DNA of 64,000 nt, taken from assembly GCF_008014695.1 (NCBI RefSeq), contig NZ_VOXE01000003.1, positions 310,001-374,000 of the forward strand. Reading direction: 5' to 3'. The translations under genes and the position numbers were made by a program. The notes under the pieces are model-generated. The model was not told where the DNA came from. It made no database searches and was given only the letters and a program-made list of their open reading frames with translations. Each line of letters begins with the position of its first letter. Within the stretch, counting starts at the first letter, position 1. Source of the stretch: Chryseobacterium sp. (GTDB lineage Bacteria > Bacteroidota > Bacteroidia > Flavobacteriales > Weeksellaceae). Shown here piece by piece: positions 1 to 9,378 of this stretch.

Positions 1-2
1 TC

Positions 3-218
3 TCATGTAAGAAAACAGAAACTACAGCAACTGACGTTAATGCAGATTCTACTGCATCTGTAGTGGTAGTTGACAATGACTCTCTTCCTATCGTATCAGA
101 CTCCAGCACAGTTGGTAAGGCGATGAATGCAACAGGAGAAGCCGTTGAAGACGGAGCTGCTGCTGTTAAAGACGGAGCAAAAGATGCTACAGACGGTGAT
201 GGAGATATTACAAAATAA
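3..218 (+). CDS. C-terminal end of a small lipoprotein (5' end outside window)
   Basis: An open frame runs from the left edge to a TAA at 216-218 and gives 71 visible residues. They begin Ser-Cys-Lys-Lys, which fits the last position of a lipobox followed by the lipidated Cys, so almost the whole mature protein is visible and only the signal peptide is cut off. The body is rich in Asp, Ala, Thr and Val and ends in an Ala/Lys/Asp-repetitive stretch (VKDGAKDATDGDGD) that could form an amphipathic helix. No catalytic domain is recognisable. A strong hairpin terminator follows 24 bp downstream. Function unknown; the lipoprotein call is an inference from SCKK. Confidence 0.6.
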   Translation, partial: SCKKTETTATDVNADSTASVVVVDNDSLPIVSDSSTVGKAMNATGEAVEDGAAAVKDGAKDATDGDGDITK

Positions 219-242
219 TCATCCTGTTTCGCAAATGATTTT

Positions 243-270
243 AAAGTCTTCCTCCGGGGAGACTTTTTTT
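243..270 (+). terminator. Rho-independent terminator of the truncated lipoprotein gene
   Basis: AAAGTCT (243-249) pairs perfectly with AGACTTT (260-266), is extended by inner T-G/C-G pairs, and runs into a T tract to 270. Confidence 0.8.
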
Positions 271-459
271 ATTCGTCGGCCAGCCTATCCCGATCATTCC
301 TTTGCCGTAGGAGGTTCTGCTGTCCTATTACAAGAATCTTTTGATTTCCACTAAATTTTTCCCGAAAAAATAACGTTGGATGCCGCACATTTTCATCCTG
401 CCAAAAGACGCCCTGTTTCTCAAATTTTCATAACTTTACCCTCCTATAAGCAAAGCTCA

Positions 460-2589
460 ATGCGCCATAAAATTCTCAACCTAAACCCTGATTTCTCCCT
501 GCAATACGAAGAAATGCTCCCTTATTTTTTTGAAAAAGACGGGCTGGAAATGAAATCTTCCTATACCGACAAAGACTCAAAAAAGCTCACCGATAAACAG
601 TATTCTGCCGGAGTTGCTCCCTTTTTAAGAGGGCCGTATTCCACCATGTATGTTCAGAAACCCTGGACCATACGCCAGTATGCCGGTTTTTCTACAGCCG
701 AAGAGTCCAATGCCTTCTATAGGAGAAATTTAGCCGCCGGACAGAAAGGTTTGTCAGTAGCTTTCGATTTGGCAACGCATCGCGGCTACGATTCGGATCA
801 TCCGAGAGTGGTTGGCGATGTCGGAAAAGCCGGAGTTGCCATTGATTCCATTGAGGATATGAAGATCCTTTTCGACCAGATTCCGTTGGATGAGATATCG
901 GTTTCTATGACGATGAATGGTGCGGTGTTGCCGGTGCTGGCATTTTACATTGTGGCTGCCGAAGAGCAGGGCGTTTCTCAGGACAAACTTTCCGGAACCA
1001 TACAGAACGATATCCTGAAGGAATTCATGGTGCGGAACACCTATATCTATCCGCCAACCCCTTCCATGAAGATCATTGCCGATATCTTTGAGTACACGGC
1101 CAACCATATTCCCAAATTCAACTCCATCTCCATCTCCGGCTACCACATGCAGGAAGCCGGTGCCACACCCGTTCTGGAGATGGCTTACACCCTTGCCGAC
1201 GGCCTGGAGTATGTGCGCACAGGCATGAAAGCCGGAATGAAAGTGGATGATTTTGCACCGCGACTGTCCTTTTTTTGGGCAGTGGGGATGAATCATTTCA
1301 TGGAAATTGCGAAGATGAGGGCCGCGCGCTACATCTGGGCCGATCTGTTGGCACAATTCAGTCCGCAAAATCAGAAATCTTTGGCGCTGAGGACGCACTC
1401 TCAAACTTCAGGCTGGAGTTTGACGGAGCAGGAGCCCTTTAATAACATCACAAGAACGGCAATTGAAGCGCTGTCGGCAGCACTTGGCGGAACGCAGTCA
1501 CTGCATACAAACGCACTTGACGAGGCGATTGCGTTGCCAACCGATTATTCGGCCAAAATTGCAAGAAATACACAGATCATCCTTCAGCAGGAAAGCGGCA
1601 TCTGCGACGTGGTAGATCCCATGGGCGGCAGCCATCTTGTGGAAAGCCTGACCCAACTGATGATTGATGAAGCCATGAAATTCATCGATGAGGTGGAGAA
1701 GGAAGGCGGCATGACCAAAGCCATTGAAGCCGGCATCCCGAAGATGAGGATCGAGGAGGCCGCCGCGAAAAAGCAGGCGAAGATCGACAGTGGCGAAGAA
1801 TTCATCATTGGCGTGAATTCATTTAAGTCCACACAGAAGCAAATGGAACTCGAAATTTTGGATATCGACAATTCCGAAGTACGCAGAAAGCAGATTGAAA
1901 GACTCAACCAGATAAAAGCCAGCAGAAATGCAGAACAAGTATCGGAGATTTTAGAGAGACTGAAGACAGCCGCCAAAACAGGCGAGGGCAACCTTCTCGA
2001 AATCTGCATTGAAGCAGCACGCAGACGGGTGACTTTAGGGGAAATGAGCGATGCGATGGAGGAAAGCTACGGACGTTACAAAGCAAACATCAGAACAATA
2101 CAGGGAGTTTACGCTATGAATGCAGGTAAAAATGAATTTTTTGAAAAGGCCATTGCACTGACCCAGAAGTTTGAGGATCAGGAAGGAAGAAGGCCGAGAA
2201 TAATGGTGGTAAAGATGGGGCAGGACGGTCATGACCGTGGCGCCAAGGTGGTGGCAACGGCTTTTGCCGACATGGGGTTTGATGTAGATGTGGCTCCGCT
2301 TTTTCAGACCCCCGAAGAAGTGGCCAAACAGGCCGTGGAAAACGACATTCATATTCTGGGCGTTTCGTCTTTGGCGGCAGGTCACAAAACGCTCGTTCCG
2401 CAGGTAGTGGCGGAGCTGAAGAAACTCGGAGCAGATGATATCAGGATTGTAGTTGGTGGCGTAATCCCGCAGCAGGATTATGATTATCTGTATCAAAACG
2501 GTGCAGACTTCATTTTCGGACCGGGTACCAATCTGCCGAAATCGGCATGTGAAATATTGGTGAAATATTTACATATAGAAGAAAAATAG
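460..2589 (+). CDS. scpA: Methylmalonyl-CoA mutase, large (catalytic) subunit type
   Basis: The enzyme interconverts succinyl-CoA and (R)-methylmalonyl-CoA using adenosylcobalamin. The 709-residue product has the N-terminal TIM-barrel substrate domain (for example [20 protein letters not shown] near residues 55-75 and [15 protein letters not shown] further on) and a C-terminal B12-binding Rossmann domain with the base-off motif DGHDRG (cobalt-ligand His about 591). The frame is open from a TTG at 376, but the ATG at 460 gives the usual family N-terminus ([13 protein letters not shown]) and lies 22 bp after a near-consensus -7 box, TAACTTTA (431-438). In many Bacteroidota a small subunit gene (mutA) lies directly upstream; here the upstream neighbour is a lipoprotein, so any partner is encoded elsewhere or the enzyme is homodimeric. 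Confidence 0.93.
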   Translation: MRHKILNLNPDFSLQYEEMLPYFFEKDGLEMKSSYTDKDSKKLTDKQYSAGVAPFLRGPYSTMYVQKPWTIRQYAGFSTAEESNAFYRRNLAAGQKGLSVAFDLATHRGYDSDHPRVVGDVGKAGVAIDSIEDMKILFDQIPLDEISVSMTMNGAVLPVLAFYIVAAEEQGVSQDKLSGTIQNDILKEFMVRNTYIYPPTPSMKIIADIFEYTANHIPKFNSISISGYHMQEAGATPVLEMAYTLADGLEYVRTGMKAGMKVDDFAPRLSFFWAVGMNHFMEIAKMRAARYIWADLLAQFSPQNQKSLALRTHSQTSGWSLTEQEPFNNITRTAIEALSAALGGTQSLHTNALDEAIALPTDYSAKIARNTQIILQQESGICDVVDPMGGSHLVESLTQLMIDEAMKFIDEVEKEGGMTKAIEAGIPKMRIEEAAAKKQAKIDSGEEFIIGVNSFKSTQKQMELEILDIDNSEVRRKQIERLNQIKASRNAEQVSEILERLKTAAKTGEGNLLEICIEAARRRVTLGEMSDAMEESYGRYKANIRTIQGVYAMNAGKNEFFEKAIALTQKFEDQEGRRPRIMVVKMGQDGHDRGAKVVATAFADMGFDVDVAPLFQTPEEVAKQAVENDIHILGVSSLAAGHKTLVPQVVAELKKLGADDIRIVVGGVIPQQDYDYLYQNGADFIFGPGTNLPKSACEILVKYLHIEEK

Positions 2590-2611
2590 AAATCCATTTA
2601 ATTATTAGTAT

Positions 2612-3085
2612 ATGAAATACTTTATAGTGGTTTTAATAATATTTTTTCTTTGTTCTTGTGAATCAAGAAATAAAAATGACGAAAAGATGAAAATGGTTGT
2701 AAAAAACTATTTTTCAAATATCAAAAAGGATAGTATTGAGGAGATTCCAAAGTTATTCTGGGAAAGTGAAAATTTTTCAGGTGCAATAAGATCCGAGGCT
2801 TTTTTTATTAATAAACATTATGATGAATTAGAGATTGATGATTTGGTACAACAAATGAAGATTAAAGACACCACCTCTATTATTCCCAGTCAAAAACAAA
2901 AATACATTCAATTCACGATTAAAAAGAATGAAGATAACCTTCCGATAATTATTACTTTTATTTTCGATAAAATGTATGGATTCGACAAAATAACAAGTCC
3001 AAACGTTTTACAGAATCAAATGTATTGGAATAAAAGTCTTGATTCGCTTCGCAAAAAAGGAATATTCCCCAGACCGAGATATTAG
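2612..3085 (+). CDS. Hypothetical lipoprotein, AT-rich
   Basis: A 157-residue protein with a short hydrophobic N-terminus and a lipobox-like FLCSC (Cys about 16), so probably exported and lipidated. The mature part is rich in Lys, Ile, Asp and Asn, contains an FTIKKNEDNLPIIITFIF beta-like segment, and ends KGIFPRPRY. I do not recognise the family; its shape resembles small orphan Flavobacteria lipoproteins. It starts 22 bp after scpA and is much more AT-rich than scpA and the genes that follow, which suggests recent gain or weak selection. No clear terminator follows within 200 bp. Confidence 0.7.
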   Translation: MKYFIVVLIIFFLCSCESRNKNDEKMKMVVKNYFSNIKKDSIEEIPKLFWESENFSGAIRSEAFFINKHYDELEIDDLVQQMKIKDTTSIIPSQKQKYIQFTIKKNEDNLPIIITFIFDKMYGFDKITSPNVLQNQMYWNKSLDSLRKKGIFPRPRY

Positions 3086-3298
3086 AAAAATATGACTGTG
3101 CAGCCCATGCAGCTGAGAAGTGATTAAGGACCGGAAGAAATTCTAGAATGACTTCAAAAAAGCGTAAAAAGAAGATGGAAACCAACTAGGTGTCCTTTTT
3201 TTGTACTGGTAAAGGAATCTGCTTTAAGAATTTCGTCCGACTAAATCGAAATTAGAGTTTTGGGTAAAACACGGATAACAGAAGATCATTTGCAAATA

Positions 3299-3328
3299 AA
3301 AAGCCGCGGAAAATTTTCCGCGGCTTTT
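3299..3328 (-). terminator. Strong palindromic terminator of the S46 peptidase gene
   Basis: A perfect 30-bp palindrome (half-site AAAAGCCGCGGAAAA) lies 21 bp past the S46 stop on the minus strand and runs into TTTTTATTT on that strand. It could also stop rightward transcription from the 2.6-kb lipoprotein gene. The rest of 3086-3349 (264 bp) holds no gene that I can support. Confidence 0.85.
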
Positions 3329-3349
3329 AAAATGTTCTGAAAACAGTTG

Positions 3350-5518
3350 TTATTTTCTTTTTGCTTTCGTGTCTTGCGGCGTGTTTTCGTCGGTTACCAA
3401 AGTCATTTCTTTAACAAGTCTTGATGCACCCGCAAATTTATCAATGGTCCACAGCACGTATCTGATATCTACATTGATGGTTTTCTGCCAGTCTTTTTCA
3501 AAAACAATATCACCACTTAACGCCTCACTGTTTCCGTCGAAGGCGATTCCGATAAGGTTCCCGTCGCCGTCAATTACCGGAGAACCGGAATTTCCACCGG
3601 TAATATCGTTGTTTGTAAGGAAATTTACAGGCATGTAACCCGCCGCATCAGCATACTGTCCGTAATCTTTCATGTTATGAAGATCCATCAATCGTTGTGG
3701 CAGGTCAAATTCTTCATCACCCTGTTTATATTTTGCCACCATTCCGGCCATATCCGTATAATAGTTTTCGGTAACTCCGTGGTAATCGCGGTCGGTTCTG
3801 ATCGGTAAAGTATCTACGGTTCCATAAGTAAGTCTCATGGTGCTGTTGGCATCCGGATAAAAACTTTTGTTAGGCTGGGATTTCATTAATCCCTGCAGAT
3901 ACAGACGGTTGTTTTTAGCAAAACTTTCGTCAACTTTTGCAAATCTTTCGTTTGAAAGCCTTTGGTCGGTCATTAAGCCTTTGGCTATTTTTAAAAGCGG
4001 ATCAGCGTCAAGTTTCAGACGGTCCGGATTTAAGATAAATGATGCTACAGAGGCTCTGTTGGCAAAAATAGAGGAAAATGCAATGTTGGAAAGATTGTTG
4101 GCGTCAAGGTTCATAACCGTTGGTGCTGCAACATCTCTGTCGACTCTTGTCTGATAAAGATTCACGAGAGAATTCAGCATTTCGCCTTCCACTTCGGTAT
4201 GGAAGTCTTCATAAATTTCGTCAACCGCTTTTTCAACCTTCGGTTTCATGGCGATTCTTCCTGCCATATCCTGCTCAGCATATGTGTTCAGTAAAGATCC
4301 TAAGCTGTAAGCGACGCCAATATATTTGGCATTTCTCTGCAGTTGACTCATGTAGTTTCTCTCTACATTTCTTTTAGAAATCTGCTTGTAGTAAGCACCA
4401 ATATTTTCCAGTAAACCGTCGTACATTGTATTCCCCGGTAATAAAGCCCACTTTCTGAACTCGTTTTCTTCATTCTGTTTATTGGTGATGGTGTTGTTTT
4501 TTTCTACTGCATCAATTGTTCCCTGTCTGTTTTTCCAGTAATTGGCAACAGAGGCATATTGGGAAGCATAATCAAGCTTAGTTGCCATGTTTTTATCCAT
4601 GTACTTTTTCATGATGTCCATCGACAGTTTTGAAGCGTCTACCCAAGCCGGATAATCCTTCATCACCATTTGCTGCAGTCCGTATGAAGTAAGGTAACGG
4701 TTTGTTCTTCCAGGGTAACCCAGGATCATTGCGAAGTCACCGGGTTTTATGCCTTTCAGTGATACCGGAAGAAAATGTTTGGGTTTCAGCGGTACATTTT
4801 TATCGGAAAATTCCGCAGGATTACCGGCAGCATCAGCATAAACTCTGAATACGGTAAAATCATCTGTATGTCTTGGCCACTCCCAGTTATCGGTATCGCC
4901 ACCGAATTTCCCCAATGAAGCGGGTGGTGCACCAACCAGTCTTACATCTTTATAATCCTGATAAACGAAATAATAGAATTCATTGCCGTTAAAAAAATCC
5001 TTAACAACAACAGTGTACTTACCGTTTTCGGAATTTTCAGCCTGAATGGCTTTTGTTTCTGCATCGATCACCACTTTTCTGTCGGCGGCGCTCATATCGT
5101 TATTCAGTTTTGCGTTGATACGGGACGAAACATCATCCATTCTAACCAGAAATCTTACGTAAAGATCTTTTGCATTGAATTCGTCATTCTGTTTCATCGC
5201 CCAAAACCCATCGTTCAGATAGTTTTTTTGTGGAGTAGATGCAGCCGCAACTGCGTCATAACCACAGTGGTGATTAGTTAAGATCAGTCCTTTGTCCGAA
5301 ACAATTTCACCGGTACAGAAACCGCCGAAACTTACAATTGCATCTTTCAGACTGGAATTGTTTACAGAATAAATTTCTTCAGGAGTTAAATGTAACCCCT
5401 GTTTCTGCATATCTACACCGTTTAATCTTTTAACAAGCATCAGAAGCCACATTCCTTCATCTGCCCTCATTTGTACAAAACTCAGCAGGAACGTGAGTAG
5501 TAAAAATATTCTTTTCAT
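3350..5518 (-). CDS. S46 family dipeptidyl-peptidase, DPP7-like
   Basis: A periplasmic serine exopeptidase that removes dipeptides from oligopeptide N-termini. The 722-residue product has a clear signal peptide (MKRIFLLLTFLLSFVQMRA), the catalytic His in LTNHHCGYDA (83-84) and the catalytic Ser in TGGNSGSP (Ser644). The S1-pocket position, 18 residues after Ser, is Gly (662, in FDGNSE). In characterised enzymes Gly marks DPP7 (hydrophobic P1) and Arg marks DPP11 (acidic P1). Length fits the family (about 700-720). It is a single-gene unit with its own terminator. The specificity is inferred from one residue. Confidence 0.93.
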   Translation of the reverse strand: MKRIFLLLTFLLSFVQMRADEGMWLLMLVKRLNGVDMQKQGLHLTPEEIYSVNNSSLKDAIVSFGGFCTGEIVSDKGLILTNHHCGYDAVAAASTPQKNYLNDGFWAMKQNDEFNAKDLYVRFLVRMDDVSSRINAKLNNDMSAADRKVVIDAETKAIQAENSENGKYTVVVKDFFNGNEFYYFVYQDYKDVRLVGAPPASLGKFGGDTDNWEWPRHTDDFTVFRVYADAAGNPAEFSDKNVPLKPKHFLPVSLKGIKPGDFAMILGYPGRTNRYLTSYGLQQMVMKDYPAWVDASKLSMDIMKKYMDKNMATKLDYASQYASVANYWKNRQGTIDAVEKNNTITNKQNEENEFRKWALLPGNTMYDGLLENIGAYYKQISKRNVERNYMSQLQRNAKYIGVAYSLGSLLNTYAEQDMAGRIAMKPKVEKAVDEIYEDFHTEVEGEMLNSLVNLYQTRVDRDVAAPTVMNLDANNLSNIAFSSIFANRASVASFILNPDRLKLDADPLLKIAKGLMTDQRLSNERFAKVDESFAKNNRLYLQGLMKSQPNKSFYPDANSTMRLTYGTVDTLPIRTDRDYHGVTENYYTDMAGMVAKYKQGDEEFDLPQRLMDLHNMKDYGQYADAAGYMPVNFLTNNDITGGNSGSPVIDGDGNLIGIAFDGNSEALSGDIVFEKDWQKTINVDIRYVLWTIDKFAGASRLVKEMTLVTDENTPQDTKAKRK

Positions 5519-5639
5519 TTTTAAAATTATTTTATTGTCGCTAAATTAAGAAATTTATTCAATACCGCCGACGTTATGGTACGGAAATGGCTCGTTTGTC
5601 ACAGATTTTATAGATGAAGAATTACTTTAAAAAATTCAG

Positions 5640-5909
5640 ATGGATGTAAACCCAGAAATTATAGGTTTTGTAGCAGGCGGTTTGTCATCTGCGCTTTTTA
5701 TTCCCCAAATTATCAAAATCCTTAAAGAGAAATCTGCAGAGGAAATTTCTTTGGTCACCTGTATCATTGGGCTTGTGAGTTCCGGTTTGTGGCTGTGGTA
5801 CGGGATCAAGCAGGGTCATATCTCCATGATGGTCACCAACAGTATTTCTGTTGTCGCTACAGCAGTTTTGATTGTGCTGAAACTCATTTATAATAAAGAA
5901 AAAAACTAA
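5640..5909 (+). CDS. SemiSWEET / PQ-loop (MtN3-like) transporter
   Basis: An 89-residue membrane protein with three predicted helices: EIIGFVAGGLSSALFIPQIIK, ISLVTCIIGLVSSGLWLWYG and a last helix from MMVTNSISVVATAVLIVLK. The PQ motif sits in helix 1 (IPQIIK). SemiSWEETs work as dimers and carry small sugars by facilitated diffusion; the substrate here cannot be read. It lies 33 bp upstream of hflX, but hflX has its own -7 box in between. Confidence 0.88.
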   Translation: MDVNPEIIGFVAGGLSSALFIPQIIKILKEKSAEEISLVTCIIGLVSSGLWLWYGIKQGHISMMVTNSISVVATAVLIVLKLIYNKEKN

Positions 5910-5914
5910 TTTTG
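5907..5914 (+). promoter_or_regulatory. -7 box (TAATTTTG) upstream of hflX
   Basis: Exact match to the Bacteroidota TAnnTTTG element, 28 bp before the hflX ATG; it overlaps the stop region of the SemiSWEET gene. Confidence 0.6.
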
Positions 5915-5942
5915 TAGAAAACACATCAGTAAAAGACCAATT

Positions 5943-7160
5943 ATGCTCGACAATAAAGAACATTTATACGAAAAAGCCGTTTTAGTCGGCGTTATTACTC
6001 AAAATCAGGACGAAGATAAACTCATCGAATATATGGATGAACTGGAGTTCCTTGCATTAACTGCAGGGGCTACGGTTGTAAAGCGTTTTACTCAAAAACT
6101 CACCCAGCCCGATTCCAAAACATTCATCGGAAGTGGTAAGGCCCAGGAAATCAGGGACTATGTTAAAGAAAATGAAATCGGAACCATTATTTTTGATGAT
6201 GAACTTTCGCCTTCTCAGCTGAAAAACCTTGAAAGAGAAATAGAAGTCAAAATTCTGGACCGAACCAATCTTATTCTTGATATTTTTGCCCAGCGCGCGC
6301 AGACCTCTTACGCACGAACGCAGGTAGAGCTCGCACAGTATCAGTATCTTCTGCCTAGACTGACCAGGATGTGGACTCACCTCGAAAGACAGAAAGGGGG
6401 AATCGGGATGAGAGGACCGGGTGAAACGGAAATTGAAACCGACAGAAGGATTATCCGCGACCGGATCTCATTGCTGAAGGAAAAACTTAAAACCATCGAC
6501 CGTCAAATGGCGACTCAACGAAATAACCGCGGAAAAGTGGTGAGAGCGGCGCTTGTTGGGTACACCAATGTTGGAAAGTCGACATTGATGAATGCGATTT
6601 CTAAATCGGAGGTTTTTGCTGAAAACAAACTCTTTGCAACCCTCGATACTACGGTAAGAAAAGTCGTAATCGGTAACCTTCCGTTTTTGCTGACCGATAC
6701 CGTTGGTTTTATCCGAAAACTTCCGACGCAGCTCGTGGAAAGTTTCAAATCAACACTAGATGAGGTTCGGGAAGCAGATCTGCTCATTCACGTCGTGGAT
6801 ATTTCCCACGAAAGTTTCGAGGATCATATAGATTCTGTGAACCAGATTTTAATGGAAATCAACGCGCATCAGAAACCCATGATCATGGTCTTCAATAAAA
6901 TTGATGATTTCAGTTACGAGAAAAAGGAAGAAGACGATTTAACCCCCGAATCCCGCAAGAATATTTCCCTTGCAGAATGGGAAAAAACCTGGATGTCGAA
7001 ATCCAAATATCCTACGGTTTTCATTTCCGCTTTAACAAAGGAAAATTTCGAGGAAATGAAGAAAATGATTTATGATGAGGTGCTGAAAATCCACATTTCG
7101 AGGTTTCCGTACAATGATTTTCTTTTTGAATATTTTGAGGAAGAGGAGGAAAAATCATAA
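5943..7160 (+). CDS. hflX: GTPase HflX, ribosome-associated
   Basis: HflX binds 50S subunits and splits stalled or stress-inactivated ribosomes. The 405-residue protein shows the HflX N-domain (TFIGSGKAQEI and DELSPSQLKNLE), the linker helix region with GMRGPGETEIETDRR, and a G domain with G1 GYTNVGKST (about 205), G3 DTVGFI, and G4 NKID. The last 30 residues are acidic (FEYFEEEEEKS). It heads an operon: the AlkD-like gene starts 8 bp after its stop. Confidence 0.96.
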   Translation: MLDNKEHLYEKAVLVGVITQNQDEDKLIEYMDELEFLALTAGATVVKRFTQKLTQPDSKTFIGSGKAQEIRDYVKENEIGTIIFDDELSPSQLKNLEREIEVKILDRTNLILDIFAQRAQTSYARTQVELAQYQYLLPRLTRMWTHLERQKGGIGMRGPGETEIETDRRIIRDRISLLKEKLKTIDRQMATQRNNRGKVVRAALVGYTNVGKSTLMNAISKSEVFAENKLFATLDTTVRKVVIGNLPFLLTDTVGFIRKLPTQLVESFKSTLDEVREADLLIHVVDISHESFEDHIDSVNQILMEINAHQKPMIMVFNKIDDFSYEKKEEDDLTPESRKNISLAEWEKTWMSKSKYPTVFISALTKENFEEMKKMIYDEVLKIHISRFPYNDFLFEYFEEEEEKS

Positions 7161-7168
7161 ACAATTCG

Positions 7169-7879
7169 ATGATCACCGAGATTAAATCTGCACTCCAGGA
7201 TCTTTCTGTCCCGGAAAAAGCAGCCATTTTTCCAAGGTTTTTCAAAGCCGGAAAAGGCGAATATGCTGAAGGTGACAAATTTATCGGCGTCACCGTTCCC
7301 GACCAAAGGAAAATAGCGAAAGAATACTGGAATAAAATTTCTTTGGATGAACTCGGCATACTTTTATCCTCAAAAATACACGAACACCGCCACTGCGCAT
7401 TGCTGATGCTTGTGGCGAAGTTCGAAAAAACCAAAATTCCGGACGAAAAAGAGGAAATTGTCAAATTTTACCTTCAGAATAAACAACACATCAACAACTG
7501 GGACCTGGTAGACAATTCCTGCTACAAGATTCTCGGAAGGCATTGCTTTGAAAATCAGGATGGCCGCATTTTGAAAAAACTGGCAGTTGAAGATAACCTC
7601 TGGAGTAGAAGAATGGCAGTGGTTTCTACGATGTATTATGTGAAAAAGGGAGAATTTAAATTGATGAAAGAGCTTGTGCTGAAAAACCTTCACCACGAGC
7701 ATGATCTTATGCACAAAGCAAACGGCTGGCTGCTCCGCGAAATGGGAGAAAAAAATGAACAGGAATTGTTTCAGTTTCTGAAAGCCCATTACCAGAAAAT
7801 GCCGCGAACGACTCTTCGGTATGCCATCGAAAAAATGGATGAGAATCTGCGTCAGGATTTCCTGAAAGGAAGAATATGA
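7169..7879 (+). CDS. DNA alkylation repair protein (AlkD-like HEAT-repeat fold)
   Basis: A 236-residue all-helical protein that fits the AlkC/AlkD-type DNA alkylation repair family, which excises alkylated bases without base flipping. Recognisable segments are GVTVPDQRKIAKEYW near the N-terminus, NNWDLVDNSCYKILG in the middle and LWSRRMAVVSTMYYVKKGEF (Trp/Arg of the active-site region) followed by HDLMHKANGWLLREMG. It is the second gene of the hflX operon and overlaps the following gene by 4 bp (ATGA). The enzymatic role is from family knowledge. Confidence 0.88.
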   Translation: MITEIKSALQDLSVPEKAAIFPRFFKAGKGEYAEGDKFIGVTVPDQRKIAKEYWNKISLDELGILLSSKIHEHRHCALLMLVAKFEKTKIPDEKEEIVKFYLQNKQHINNWDLVDNSCYKILGRHCFENQDGRILKKLAVEDNLWSRRMAVVSTMYYVKKGEFKLMKELVLKNLHHEHDLMHKANGWLLREMGEKNEQELFQFLKAHYQKMPRTTLRYAIEKMDENLRQDFLKGRI

Positions 7880-8232
7880 TACAAGATGCTTTTTACATTC
7901 GGGAGATTGTACATTATTTCCTGCATTTAATTTTTCCTGCTGTGATTGCTAAAATCTTTTTCAAAGATAACTGGCGAATAGCCTATTTCCTGCTGCTGGC
8001 AACGATGCTGGTAGATTTGGATCATATTTTTTCTACGCCTGTGTTCGACCCTAACCGGAGCAGTATCGGCTTCCATCCGTTGCACACGTATCCAATGATT
8101 GCAGTCTATTTTCTCGGAGTTATTTTTTTGAAGGGTAAGTATAAAATTATTTCCGCAGGCCTACTTCTACATATGTTTACCGACTTTCAGGATTTTTATC
8201 TCTGGAAATTGCTGGGAGGCCTCGTTGATTAG
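7876..8232 (+). CDS. DUF6122 membrane protein
   Basis: A 118-residue protein with three to four hydrophobic segments and conserved-looking polar residues: HYFLHLIFP, LVDLDHIF, GFHPLHTYP and HMFTDFQDFY. The His/Asp pattern resembles YdjM-type membrane proteins annotated as putative metal-dependent hydrolases, but no activity has been shown to my knowledge. Its ATG overlaps the AlkD-like stop (ATGA), so the two are probably translationally coupled. Confidence 0.75.
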   Translation: MIQDAFYIREIVHYFLHLIFPAVIAKIFFKDNWRIAYFLLLATMLVDLDHIFSTPVFDPNRSSIGFHPLHTYPMIAVYFLGVIFLKGKYKIISAGLLLHMFTDFQDFYLWKLLGGLVD

Positions 8233-8293
8233 CTTTACAGGATACATTTTGATTTTTTACAGAATTTCAGTATACTTGTTAAATTGAGATTTT

Positions 8294-9370
8294 ATGAAAC
8301 CAAAAAACTTCCTTCACTGGTCTGTTCTCCTCCCGATTATTTCTGCGGTATTTTATCTGGGTGGATTTCTTAACAATACGATTTTTGCAAATATAACAGG
8401 GGCTGGTTTATTGTTCGGCTCCGTTCTGGCGGCCGTTCATCATGCTGAAGTGGTAGCCCACAAAGTGGGAGAGCCTTTCGGAACCATTATTCTCGCAATC
8501 TGTATCACTGTGTTAGAGGTGGGCTTAATTGTCTCATTCATGCTTTCCGGCGGAGAGGGTGCCATGACTTACGCACGAGACACCATTTTTGCTGCAGTAA
8601 TGATCATACTCAACGGTATTCTGGGCATCTGTATATGGATTGGCAGTAGGAAATACAAGGAACAGTTTTTCATAACGAGTTCTGCCACAACTTACCTGGT
8701 GAGTTTGGTGGCTATTCTGGTACTCACCCTTATACTTCCGAATTATACGAGCAGCGTTCGGGGACCATTTTATACCGAACCACAGTTGATTTTCGTTTCT
8801 TTGGCCTGTTTGGTCATTTACGGCACTTTTTTGATGTTACAAACAGTGCGTCACCGTAACTACTTCATTGTAGCTGAAGAACATAACGTGGCCCACGAAG
8901 CTGATCCGCCCAGCAATGCGAAGATGTTCATCAGTCTGTTACTGCTGATCATCTGTCTGGCAGTTGTAATTTTCATGGCGAAAGGACTCTCTCCTGTAAT
9001 TGAAGGATTTGTTGAAAACATTGGGGCACCCCGTGCTTTGGTGGGAGTAATCATCGCATCGGTAGTGCTTCTTCCTGAAGGATTGGCGGCCATCCGTGCG
9101 GCGCAGAACAATCAGATTCAGTCTTCCATTAATCTGGGACTCGGGTCTGCTTTGGCAAGTGTTGGATTAACCATTCCGGCTGTTTCGGTGGTCTGCATTA
9201 TTTATGATATTCCGTTCGTTCTAGGATTGGATATGAAATCGATCATCCTTCTGGCTTTGTCGGTTTTCATCGTGATGCTTTCTTTAAGCAGAGGAAAAAC
9301 CAACCATCTTTACGGGACTGTACTTCTCGTGAATCTGGCAGCCTATATTTTTACGGTAATTGTGCCTTAA
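8294..9370 (+). CDS. ChaA-type calcium/sodium:proton antiporter (CaCA family)
   Basis: A 358-residue inner-membrane protein, close to E. coli ChaA in length, with about eleven hydrophobic segments. The two inverted CaCA alpha-repeats are visible: GEPFGTIILAICITVLEVGL in the N-terminal half and LLPEGLAAIRAAQNNQIQSS in the C-terminal half, each with the ion-binding Glu. A His-rich cytoplasmic patch (HHAEVVAHKVGEP) sits before repeat 1, and a hydrophilic loop (about residues 190-210) separates the halves. Ion preference (Ca, Na or K) cannot be read. It converges on the haemoglobin gene with an 8-bp gap. Confidence 0.9.
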   Translation: MKPKNFLHWSVLLPIISAVFYLGGFLNNTIFANITGAGLLFGSVLAAVHHAEVVAHKVGEPFGTIILAICITVLEVGLIVSFMLSGGEGAMTYARDTIFAAVMIILNGILGICIWIGSRKYKEQFFITSSATTYLVSLVAILVLTLILPNYTSSVRGPFYTEPQLIFVSLACLVIYGTFLMLQTVRHRNYFIVAEEHNVAHEADPPSNAKMFISLLLLIICLAVVIFMAKGLSPVIEGFVENIGAPRALVGVIIASVVLLPEGLAAIRAAQNNQIQSSINLGLGSALASVGLTIPAVSVVCIIYDIPFVLGLDMKSIILLALSVFIVMLSLSRGKTNHLYGTVLLVNLAAYIFTVIVP

Positions 9371-9378
9371 TATTATCA

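Noticed and set aside
127..354. 75-residue open frame on the plus strand over the lipoprotein end and its terminator
   Set aside because: It is out of frame with the lipoprotein tail and crosses the terminator hairpin; the composition is not gene-like.
754..1404. 216-residue open frame antisense to scpA
   Set aside because: scpA is clearly coding on the other strand; the translation has no family features and is rich in His/Arg, as expected from an antisense shadow.
2958..3185. 75-residue minus-strand frame past the 2.6-kb lipoprotein
   Set aside because: It overlaps the lipoprotein 3' end and has no promoter or recognisable motif.
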